Assembly (NCBI GenBank): GCA_013042125.1 | Contig: JABDQS010000200.1 | Span: 1-11,891, forward strand | Length of the DNA: 11,891 nt | Direction of reading: 5' to 3' | DNA from: Eudoraea sp. | GTDB taxonomy: Bacteria; Bacteroidota; Bacteroidia; Flavobacteriales; Flavobacteriaceae | Part shown: positions 5,944 through 11,891 of the stretch, piece after piece | Layout of the letters: each line of letters opens with the position of its first letter | How positions within the stretch are numbered: the stretch's first letter is position 1 | Position numbers and translations under genes: made by a program | Notes under the pieces: generated by a model | What the model was told of the DNA's origin: nothing | Databases searched by the model: none | The model's input: only the letters and a program-made list of their open reading frames with translations

Positions 5944-7899
5944 ATGATAAAAATTAAATATTCCGCGCTTGCCTTTTTAGGACTGGTGATGGTCTTTACC
6001 GGTTGTAATGACGCAGGCAAGTCCTCTAATGGGGCATTGTCTTCCAGCGCTGCTGAAAAAGTATATGTGGCCCCGGGAGAACAAGATGAATTCTACGCCT
6101 TCCTTTCAGGTGGGTACAGCGGTAACCTGACTGTTTACGGTCTTCCGTCTGGACGTATGTTTAAGGAAATACCTGTTTTCTCGCAATTTCCAACCTCAGG
6201 GTATGGGTATTCTGAAGAAACCAAACCCATGTTAAATACTTCCTTTGGATTTGTTCCATGGGATGATTCCCACCACCCCGATATTTCTCAGACCAATGGA
6301 GAATTGGATGGGAGATGGATCTTTATCAATGGGAACAATACTCCGAGGATAGCCCGGATAAGCCTGAGTACTTTTGAGACTGAGGAGATCATGGAGATCC
6401 CTAACAGTGCGGGGAATCACAGTTCTTCCTTTATCACGGAAAATACCGAATATGTGGTGGCAGGCACACGTTTTTCAGTCCCTGTTCCACAGCGCGATAT
6501 GCCTATAAACGAATATAAAGGTAATTTTAAAGGTGCCTTATCTTTCATTAGTGTTGCCCCGGACGATGGTCGTTTAAATCTGGAATTCCAGGTCCTTATG
6601 CCTGGTTTCAATTATGACCTATCACATCCCGGTCGTGGAAAATCGCACGGATGGTTCTTCTTTTCAACCTATAATACGGAAGAAGCCAATTCCCTATTGG
6701 AAGTAATGGCTTCACAAAATGATAAGGATTTTATCGCCGCTATTAACTGGAAGAAAATAGAAGAGTATGTCAAAAATGGAGGCGGTACGAAGATGCCGGC
6801 TAATTATGCACACAACGTGTATGATGAAGAAACCCATACCGGAACCTCTACCATGAAAAAAGAGGTCATTACAGTAGATCCAACGAAAATACCCGGATCG
6901 GTGTACTTCTTACCCACTCCAAAATCTCCTCATGGTTGTGATGTGGATCCCACGGGTCAATATATAATTGGTAGTGGAAAATTGTCTGCTGACATTACAG
7001 TCCACTCCTTTGATAAAATGCTGGCAGCCATAGAAGGTGAAAAATTTGACGGAGAAGCCTATGGCATTCCTATTCTAAAGTTTGAAGAAGTTCTGGCGGG
7101 TACTGTAAAGAGCGGAGGTTTAGGACCACTGCATACAGAATTTGATGGCCAGGGAAATGCCTACACTACCTTCTTCATTTCTTCAGAAGTGGTTAAATGG
7201 AATGTTGGATCCTGGGAGGTCATCGATAGAAAACCCACGTACTATTCCGTAGGTCACCTTATGATTCCCGGAGGAAACTCGAGAAAGCCTTTTGGCAAGT
7301 ATGTTGTGGCTATGAACAAGATCACCAAGGACAGATATTTACCGACAGGCCCTGAAATGGAACACTCAGCACAGATCTATGACATATCTGGAGAGAAAAT
7401 GGAACTTATCTATGATTTCCCAACACATGGTGAGCCTCACTACGCCGCAGGTTGTCCTGCAGAACTTCTGGCACCTAAATCACAAAAGATCTACAGACTT
7501 GATGAGAATAAGCATCCCTATGCAACCCCAACACCAGATAAGGCAAGGGTAGAACGTACTGGTAATGAAGTACATGTCTATATGTCCACTATTCGAAGTC
7601 ATTTCACACCAGATAATATAGAGGGTATTAAGGTTGGGGATAAGGTATATTTCCATATTACCAACCATGAACAAGATTTTGATGTTCCGCACGGTTTCTC
7701 AATTATTGGTCAGAATACTTCTGAGATACTGGTTATGCCGGGACAAACCAAAACTTCCGTTTGGGAACCTAAAAAAGTTGGAGTATGGCCATTTTATTGT
7801 ACCGACTTCTGTTCTGCCCTGCATCAGGAAATGCAAGGTTATGTTAGGGTATCTCCAGCGAATTCTAACATAGAACTATCATGGACATTAGGTGAGTAA
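5944..7899 (+). CDS. nosZ: Nitrous oxide reductase, clade II, predicted lipoprotein
   Basis: NosZ reduces N2O to N2 with two electrons at the CuZ copper-sulfur cluster, fed through the binuclear CuA site. The 651-residue protein has an N-terminal beta-propeller and a C-terminal cupredoxin domain. Likely CuZ histidines are all present: H110-H111 (DDSHHPD), H159, H330 (SPHG), H397 (GLGPLHTEFDG), H438 (VGHL) and H499 (GEPHY). CuA ligands are H583 (VPHGF), C619, C623, H627 and M630 in CTDFCSALHQEM. Asp at position 621, where clade I has Trp (CSWFC), fits clade II. There is no Tat motif. The signal MIKIKYSALAFLGLVMVFTGC ends in a lipobox (C21), suggesting Sec export and lipid anchoring rather than a soluble enzyme. 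Maturation genes follow downstream. Confidence 0.98.
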   Translation: MIKIKYSALAFLGLVMVFTGCNDAGKSSNGALSSSAAEKVYVAPGEQDEFYAFLSGGYSGNLTVYGLPSGRMFKEIPVFSQFPTSGYGYSEETKPMLNTSFGFVPWDDSHHPDISQTNGELDGRWIFINGNNTPRIARISLSTFETEEIMEIPNSAGNHSSSFITENTEYVVAGTRFSVPVPQRDMPINEYKGNFKGALSFISVAPDDGRLNLEFQVLMPGFNYDLSHPGRGKSHGWFFFSTYNTEEANSLLEVMASQNDKDFIAAINWKKIEEYVKNGGGTKMPANYAHNVYDEETHTGTSTMKKEVITVDPTKIPGSVYFLPTPKSPHGCDVDPTGQYIIGSGKLSADITVHSFDKMLAAIEGEKFDGEAYGIPILKFEEVLAGTVKSGGLGPLHTEFDGQGNAYTTFFISSEVVKWNVGSWEVIDRKPTYYSVGHLMIPGGNSRKPFGKYVVAMNKITKDRYLPTGPEMEHSAQIYDISGEKMELIYDFPTHGEPHYAAGCPAELLAPKSQKIYRLDENKHPYATPTPDKARVERTGNEVHVYMSTIRSHFTPDNIEGIKVGDKVYFHITNHEQDFDVPHGFSIIGQNTSEILVMPGQTKTSVWEPKKVGVWPFYCTDFCSALHQEMQGYVRVSPANSNIELSWTLGE

Positions 7900-7932
7900 A
7901 TTGTTTAATAGAAGATCAAAATTAGGTGGAAT

Positions 7933-7967
7933 AAAAGCGGGTAGGTTTATAGTATCTATCCGCTTTT
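7933..7967 (+). terminator. Hairpin after nosZ, possible leaky terminator or RNA-processing stem
   Basis: The 12-bp arms AAAAGCGGGTAG and CTATCCGCTTTT pair with a single G-U wobble around an 11-nt loop. The T-run is only four bases long, then AAA. It sits in the 134-bp gap between nosZ and the next gene, the largest gap in the operon. It may reduce read-through, or protect the 3' end of the nosZ message so that NosZ is made in excess over its maturation factors. No convincing new promoter was seen after it. Confidence 0.55.
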
Positions 7968-8033
7968 AAATCAAAAGAAAGTCAAAACAATACTCTCCAC
8001 GCATATTGTGAAGTTATTTAATTAAGAAGCGAG

Positions 8034-8663
8034 ATGAAAAAAGCGAGTATAATCATGATGGTAGGGCCCTTACTTTTATTGGGATTATTTGTCTTTCCAT
8101 TGTGGAACATAATGTTGGGTGCCCCCCAATACCCTGATCCCTTGGGGATCAATATTCATATCGATGGCATCAGGGATGTAAATGAGTTCGACATACAGAA
8201 TATAGACGGGCTAAACCATTATATTGGAATGAAGACCTTACCCAAGCCTGAGGATATGTGGGAATTTAGTACGTTTCCACTTATTATAGGAATAATGATC
8301 TTTCTGGGAACGCTAATCGGACTGTTGGGCTATGCAGGTAAAGTAAGCTACAAATGGTTTTTAGGCTGGTTTATACTGATGTCTGTTCTGGGAGTTATGG
8401 GAATGTATGATTTTAATGAATGGATGGTTGATTACGGAACTAATTTGGATCCCCATGCTATCATGAAACTTGCCAATCCGGATGGGACACCTATGACCTA
8501 CAAACCACCTCTTTTCGGACATACAAAAATGTTGAATTTTGATGTTACTTCTCTGCCTTCAACAGGGGCATGGTTTATGTTCACAGGGATGATGCTCACA
8601 GTAGTAGCCTTTTTTATGGGCAGAAAGCAGCGTCAATCCAGGGTAGAAATTGGTAATGAATAG
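8034..8663 (+). CDS. Four-helix membrane protein in NosB position, function unknown
   Basis: This 209-residue protein follows nosZ and precedes nosL. Hydrophobic spans are seen at about 6-26, 81-100, 107-126 and 177-196. Two extracytoplasmic-looking segments lie between them (about 27-80 and 127-176). The first contains NHYIGM (61-66). The second contains FGHTKM (161-166). With H42 and H141, these give several His and Met residues that could bind copper or haem. In clade II clusters such as that of Wolinella, a membrane protein called NosB lies next to nosZ. The position matches, but I cannot show homology, so no symbol is given. Its place among maturation genes suggests a role in NosZ assembly or electron input. 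The nosL coding region overlaps or closely follows its stop. Confidence 0.85.
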   Translation: MKKASIIMMVGPLLLLGLFVFPLWNIMLGAPQYPDPLGINIHIDGIRDVNEFDIQNIDGLNHYIGMKTLPKPEDMWEFSTFPLIIGIMIFLGTLIGLLGYAGKVSYKWFLGWFILMSVLGVMGMYDFNEWMVDYGTNLDPHAIMKLANPDGTPMTYKPPLFGHTKMLNFDVTSLPSTGAWFMFTGMMLTVVAFFMGRKQRQSRVEIGNE

Positions 8664-8685
8664 GCATATGATATATCGAAAATCG

Positions 8686-9120
8686 ATGAAAGTAACATAT
8701 TGTATCGTAGGCTTATTTATGATAGGACTTACCTCCTGTAATATTGGCCCGGCACCTATAAACTACGGTAGTGATGGTTGCCAATACTGCAGTATGACCA
8801 TCGTGGACAAACAACATGCAGCTGAATTTGTCACTAAAAAAGGCAAGATATTTAAGTTCGATGCCGTGGAATGTATGATGAATTACCTCAAGGAGATAGA
8901 TCAGACAACGGTTGCCCTGTTCCTTGTCAATGATTATGACGCTCCCGGTGAATTGACCAATGCTACCAAGGCTACATATCTTATCAGTAACAATATTCCA
9001 AGCCCTATGGGTGAGTTTCTCACAGCTTTTAAAAGCAGAGAAGTTGCCGAAAGGGTCCATGATGCTAATCAGGGAATGCTCTTGTCCTGGGATGAATTGC
9101 AGCAACGATTCAAGAAATAA
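8686..9120 (+). CDS. nosL: NosL, copper chaperone lipoprotein for NosZ
   Basis: NosL binds Cu(I) and delivers it for CuZ assembly with the NosDFY complex. I prefer the ATG at 8686, giving 144 residues, because it yields a compact lipoprotein signal MKVTYCIVGLFMIGLTSC (C18). ATGs at 8656 and 8668 and a TTG at 8650 are in frame. The 8656 start would overlap the preceding stop codon and allow translational coupling. The mature protein begins with GPAPINYGSDGCQYCSM, holding C32-x2-C35-x-M37, the conserved NosL copper motif. TIVDKQHAAEFVTKKG and FDAVECMMNYL (C63) follow and are also typical. It is a single-domain NosL of normal length, tethered outside the cytoplasmic membrane. The cupin gene begins 20 bp downstream. 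Confidence 0.95.
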   Translation: MKVTYCIVGLFMIGLTSCNIGPAPINYGSDGCQYCSMTIVDKQHAAEFVTKKGKIFKFDAVECMMNYLKEIDQTTVALFLVNDYDAPGELTNATKATYLISNNIPSPMGEFLTAFKSREVAERVHDANQGMLLSWDELQQRFKK

Positions 9121-9140
9121 ACCCTCTTAATCCGCTAAGT

Positions 9141-9434
9141 ATGTACCTAATAGATGATGTAATAAAAACACAGAAGTACAATGCTTTACAAGTAAAAAAA
9201 TTAAACACAGCCTCCAATCTGGAAATTCTCTGTATTTCGCTGGAAAAGGACGCCTTATTCCCCGAACACACATCTCCAAGGAATGCGGAATTGGTTGTCC
9301 TGGAAGGAACCATCGAATTTCACATCAATGGAACAACATACAACCTGAATACCCGGCAGCATTTTAATTTCCCAAAAGAAACTGTACATTCGGTTGTGGC
9401 CAAGGAAAATTCCAAGTTTTTGATCATTAGATAA
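9141..9434 (+). CDS. Small single-domain cupin, unknown role, in the nos operon
   Basis: This 97-residue protein has no signal peptide, so it is cytoplasmic. It shows a cupin barrel pattern. Motif 1 is PEHTSPRNAELVVLEG (41-56), with H43 and E50 but only one of the usual two His. Motif 2 is FPKETVHSVVA (77-87), with H83. The set H43, E50 and H83 could still hold a metal. It is 20 bp after nosL and 7 bp before nosD, so it belongs to the operon. Cupins of this size are often sensors or small-molecule binders. A copper or metal-handling role in the cytoplasm is conceivable but not shown. Confidence 0.88.
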   Translation: MYLIDDVIKTQKYNALQVKKLNTASNLEILCISLEKDALFPEHTSPRNAELVVLEGTIEFHINGTTYNLNTRQHFNFPKETVHSVVAKENSKFLIIR

Positions 9435-9441
9435 AACTTCA

Positions 9442-10677
9442 ATGAGAATATTCATTTGTTTTTTAGTAGGTGTATTGTGCTTGGTTGGACAGGCACAGCA
9501 TTCCAAGGTAATCGAGGTTTGCCCAACGTGTACTGTAAAGACTATAAAAGAAGGCATTTCACTAGCATCAAACCATGACACCCTACAAATAAAAAAAGGT
9601 AAGTATCCCGAATACAACATTGTCATTGATAAACCTCTCACTTTGTTAGGAGAAGATTACCCTATTATCGATGGAGAAGATCAGGGGGAGATCATCCGCA
9701 TTGTGGCGGACAGTGTTACTGTAGACGGACTCTTTATTAAAAACGTTGGCACAAGCTATACCACAGACTGGGCGGCTATTCGCGTTGTAAAAAGTGAAAA
9801 TTATCTTATTCAAAATGTGGTGCTGGAGAACTTGTTTTTTGGGATCTATCTGGAAAGATCGAATAATGGAAGAGTATATAACAACAAGATCATAGGTGAT
9901 GCCATTGACGAGTACAATTCCGGTAATGGCATACAACTTTGGTACTCTAAAAATGTTGAAGTTGATCGAAATATTGTTCAGGGGGTGCGTGATGGAATTT
10001 ATCTGGAATTTTCCGACAACATTTCTATTAATAATAATATAAGTACGAAAAATTTGAGGTATGGTCTGCATTTTATGTTCTCGAATGATGACATTTATAC
10101 AAATAACACCTTTGAGAATAATGGCGCAGGGGTGGCCGTCATGTTTTCCAAAAGAATAAAAATGCTCAACAACACATTTCGTAAAAATTGGGGAGCTGCC
10201 GCATTTGGTATGTTGCTCAAGGAAATCAATGATGCTGAAATAACGGGCAATACTTTCAAAGAAAATACTATTGGAATAAATATTGAAGGCTCGAACCGAA
10301 TTCAGTACAATAACAACAATTTTATAAGTAATGGATGGGCGGTTAAGGTATTGGGGGCTTGCTATACCAATTCATTCAGGAATAATAATTTTTTGTATAA
10401 CTCCTTTGACATCTCTTATAATAGCAGGATGAATGACAATGTTTTTGATCAGAATTATTGGAGTGATTATACGGGCTATGATCTTGACAAGGATGGGGTG
10501 GGAGATGTTCCCTACAGACCCGTAAAGCTGTTTTCCTATATTGTGAATCGCACGCCTGAAACTATTATCCTTTTACGCAGTTTATTTATGGATATCATCG
10601 ATTTTTCCGAAAAGGTATCCCCCGTTTTCACTCCCGATAAACTTGTGGATGCAAATCCATTGATGAAGAAACAATAA
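9442..10677 (+). CDS. nosD: NosD, periplasmic beta-helix maturation protein
   Basis: NosD works with the NosFY ABC transporter and NosL in CuZ assembly of NosZ. The 411-residue protein has a Sec signal (about 1-19, ending VGQAQ). A long right-handed beta-helix follows, seen as repeated Asn-rich turns such as GRVYNNKI, SINNNIS, DIYTNNTF, KMLNNTF and EITGNTF. The C-terminus has WSDYTGYDLDKDGVGDVPY and PETIILLRS, typical of NosD. A C27-P-T-C30 pair stands right after the signal peptide. Its TAA shares one base with the nosF ATG (TAATG), which suggests translational coupling. It starts 7 bp after the cupin stop. Confidence 0.96.
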   Translation: MRIFICFLVGVLCLVGQAQHSKVIEVCPTCTVKTIKEGISLASNHDTLQIKKGKYPEYNIVIDKPLTLLGEDYPIIDGEDQGEIIRIVADSVTVDGLFIKNVGTSYTTDWAAIRVVKSENYLIQNVVLENLFFGIYLERSNNGRVYNNKIIGDAIDEYNSGNGIQLWYSKNVEVDRNIVQGVRDGIYLEFSDNISINNNISTKNLRYGLHFMFSNDDIYTNNTFENNGAGVAVMFSKRIKMLNNTFRKNWGAAAFGMLLKEINDAEITGNTFKENTIGINIEGSNRIQYNNNNFISNGWAVKVLGACYTNSFRNNNFLYNSFDISYNSRMNDNVFDQNYWSDYTGYDLDKDGVGDVPYRPVKLFSYIVNRTPETIILLRSLFMDIIDFSEKVSPVFTPDKLVDANPLMKKQ

Positions 10678-11375
10678 TGATTGACGTAAGCTCTTTATAT
10701 AAAAGATTTGGCAAGAATAAGGTCCTGATGGGCTTGGACCTTCAAATAGAGGAAGGTGGAATCTTTGCTGTTCTGGGCCCCAATGGTTCCGGGAAGACTA
10801 CTCTTATAAAATGTATTTTAGGTATGGTAGTTCCAAATAAAGGAGCCATTAAGGTTATGGGAGCGCCTATCAGAAATACCTGGCGTTACCGAAGTCAAAT
10901 AAATTATCTTCCGCAGATCGCCAATTTTCCCGGGAACATAAAAGTAAAGGAGTTGTTCAAGATGATCAAAGATCTGAGACAACAGCCAGACAGGCAGGAA
11001 GATCTTGTTTCACTGTTTGGATTAGAAACTTCTATGAACAAAAAGCTGGCAAACCTCTCGGGAGGTACCAAGCAAAAAGTAAACATTGTACTCACCTTTA
11101 TGTTCAACAGCCCGCTACTCATTCTGGATGAGCCCACAACAGGATTGGATCCGGCGTCATTGATTCAACTTAAGAAACTGATCAAGGAGGAGAAAGCCAA
11201 GGGAAAAACAATTTTAATAAGCTCACACATTATGCAATTTGTGGCCGAAGTTGCGGATGAGATAATTTATCTGCTCGAAGGGAAGATCTATTTTAAAGGA
11301 GGAGTTACCGAGTTGCAGAAAAAGACAGGCCAACACAATCTTGAACATGCCATAGCGGCAATTACATCTAAATAA
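10677..11375 (+). CDS. nosF: NosF, ABC transporter ATPase for NosZ maturation
   Basis: This cytoplasmic ATPase powers the NosDFY complex that serves CuZ assembly. The 232 residues show all ABC motifs: Walker A GPNGSGKT (34-41), Q-loop Q80, signature LSGGT (127-131), Walker B LLILDEP (147-153), D-loop GLDPA and the switch H184 in SSHIM. The start overlaps the nosD stop by one base and nosY starts 4 bp after the stop, so the three genes form a coupled block. Without its neighbours it would be only a generic ABC ATPase; the context makes the NosF call. Confidence 0.96.
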   Translation: MIDVSSLYKRFGKNKVLMGLDLQIEEGGIFAVLGPNGSGKTTLIKCILGMVVPNKGAIKVMGAPIRNTWRYRSQINYLPQIANFPGNIKVKELFKMIKDLRQQPDRQEDLVSLFGLETSMNKKLANLSGGTKQKVNIVLTFMFNSPLLILDEPTTGLDPASLIQLKKLIKEEKAKGKTILISSHIMQFVAEVADEIIYLLEGKIYFKGGVTELQKKTGQHNLEHAIAAITSK

Positions 11376-11379
11376 TAAA

Positions 11380-11891
11380 ATGCTTAAGATTTTAAAATAT
11401 AGTTTTTACGATCTCATAAGAAGCAGATGGAGCTATGTCTATTTCCTGTTCTATTTATTACTGGGATTTGTATTGCTATTCTTGAATAATGACGTTTCCA
11501 AAGCGGTTATTACTTTGATGAATGTCATCATAGTGCTGGTACCTCTTATTGGTACCATTTTTGGCATCATGTATTATTATAATTCAAAAGAATTCACAGA
11601 ACTATTGCTGGCACAACCCATTCCCCGTTCTTCCATTTTTCTCGGACAATATTTAGGGGTGGCAAGTTCACTTACTTTTAGTTTAGTCTTTGGGTTGGGC
11701 ATTCCATTTATCTTGTACGGCCGTTTCAGAAGTGATGCCATTTTTGATTTTTCTCTTCTATTGGTAACCGGTGCCTTTTTGACACTTATTTTTACCGCCC
11801 TGGCCTTTAATATTGCTATTTCCAATGAGAATAAGATCAAAGGTTTTGGGTATGCCGTACTTCTGTGGCTCTTTTTGGCAGTAATATACGA
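11380..11891 (+). CDS. nosY: NosY, ABC transporter permease, cut by the right edge
   Basis: An ATG at 11380 opens a frame of 170 complete codons that runs out of the window. The protein starts MLKILKYSFYDLIRSRWSYV. Hydrophobic spans are at about 18-36, 44-64, 90-112, 123-146 and 156-170. Between spans 2 and 3 lies YYYNSKEFTELLLAQPIPRS (65-84), the cytoplasmic segment of NosY/ABC-2-type permeases that contacts the ATPase. NosY forms the membrane part of the NosDFY complex. About 100 residues with one or two further helices should follow outside the window, judging from the usual family size of about 270. Confidence 0.93.
   Translation, partial: MLKILKYSFYDLIRSRWSYVYFLFYLLLGFVLLFLNNDVSKAVITLMNVIIVLVPLIGTIFGIMYYYNSKEFTELLLAQPIPRSSIFLGQYLGVASSLTFSLVFGLGIPFILYGRFRSDAIFDFSLLLVTGAFLTLIFTALAFNIAISNENKIKGFGYAVLLWLFLAVIY

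Noticed and set aside
7634-7873. A 79-codon plus-strand frame within nosZ
   Set aside because: It lies wholly inside the CuA domain of nosZ in another frame, with no family features of its own.
8713-9105. A 130-codon open frame on the minus strand within nosL
   Set aside because: It is antisense to a clearly conserved NosL and has no recognisable domain.
9255-9641. A 128-codon open frame on the minus strand
   Set aside because: It runs antisense across the cupin and nosD, has no family resemblance, and is explained as a shadow of the plus-strand genes.
1-11891. CRISPR arrays, tRNA or rRNA genes, insertion sequences, prophage genes, attachment sites
   Set aside because: Reading both strands, I saw no regularly spaced repeats, cloverleaf or rRNA-like segments, transposase or integrase motifs, or flanking direct repeats. 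The window looks like stable chromosomal sequence.

Overview
The window reads as chromosomal DNA from a marine-type member of the Bacteroidetes, most likely Flavobacteriia. The DNA is AT-rich. Shine-Dalgarno signals are weak and leaders are A-rich. Promoter-like elements fit the Bacteroidetes -7 consensus TAnnTTTG. Lipoprotein signals are abundant, and the protein families (GH109-like Tat oxidoreductase, clade II NosZ) are typical of that phylum. The assignment is inferred from style and family content, not from a marker gene.

Layout. (1) Positions 1-295, minus strand: the N-terminal part of a sugar-nucleotide-type nucleotidyltransferase, divergent from a GH109-like Gfo/Idh/MocA oxidoreductase (394-1752). 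(2) Positions 1858-4061: hemN (oxygen-independent coproporphyrinogen III oxidase) and a two-domain universal stress protein, with a candidate FNR/CRP-type palindrome at the hemN promoter. (3) Positions 4078-4108: a bidirectional terminator. It is followed on the minus strand by a 24-codon membrane-peptide ORF and an Rrf2-family regulator with three cysteines (NsrR/IscR type). (4) Positions 4812 to the right edge: a nitrous oxide reduction (nos) cluster in the order cytochrome c lipoprotein, FAS1 lipoprotein, nosZ, four-helix membrane protein (NosB-like position), nosL, small cupin, nosD, nosF, nosY (cut by the window edge).

How they work together. NosZ (clade II, all CuZ and CuA ligands visible) reduces N2O to N2 outside the cytoplasmic membrane. 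NosL, NosD, NosF and NosY are the known copper-delivery and maturation set. No NosR, NosG or NosH is visible here. The monohaem cytochrome c lipoprotein at the head of the operon is therefore the obvious candidate electron donor, and HemN supplies haem without oxygen.

The regulatory layout is the most striking part. A palindrome ATGAT-N4-ATCAT lies exactly midway between the Rrf2 and cytochrome c start codons. It is 29.5 bp from the first base of a TAnnTTT-like element on each side. The same ATGAT-N4-ATCAT palindrome sits 29.5 bp from an exact TAnnTTTG before hemN. This suggests one anaerobic FNR-type activator drives hemN, nos and the Rrf2 gene from -41.5-like positions. A second palindrome on the Rrf2 side could be an Rrf2 operator. 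The least described components are the FAS1 lipoprotein, the cupin, the membrane protein and the 24-residue peptide.
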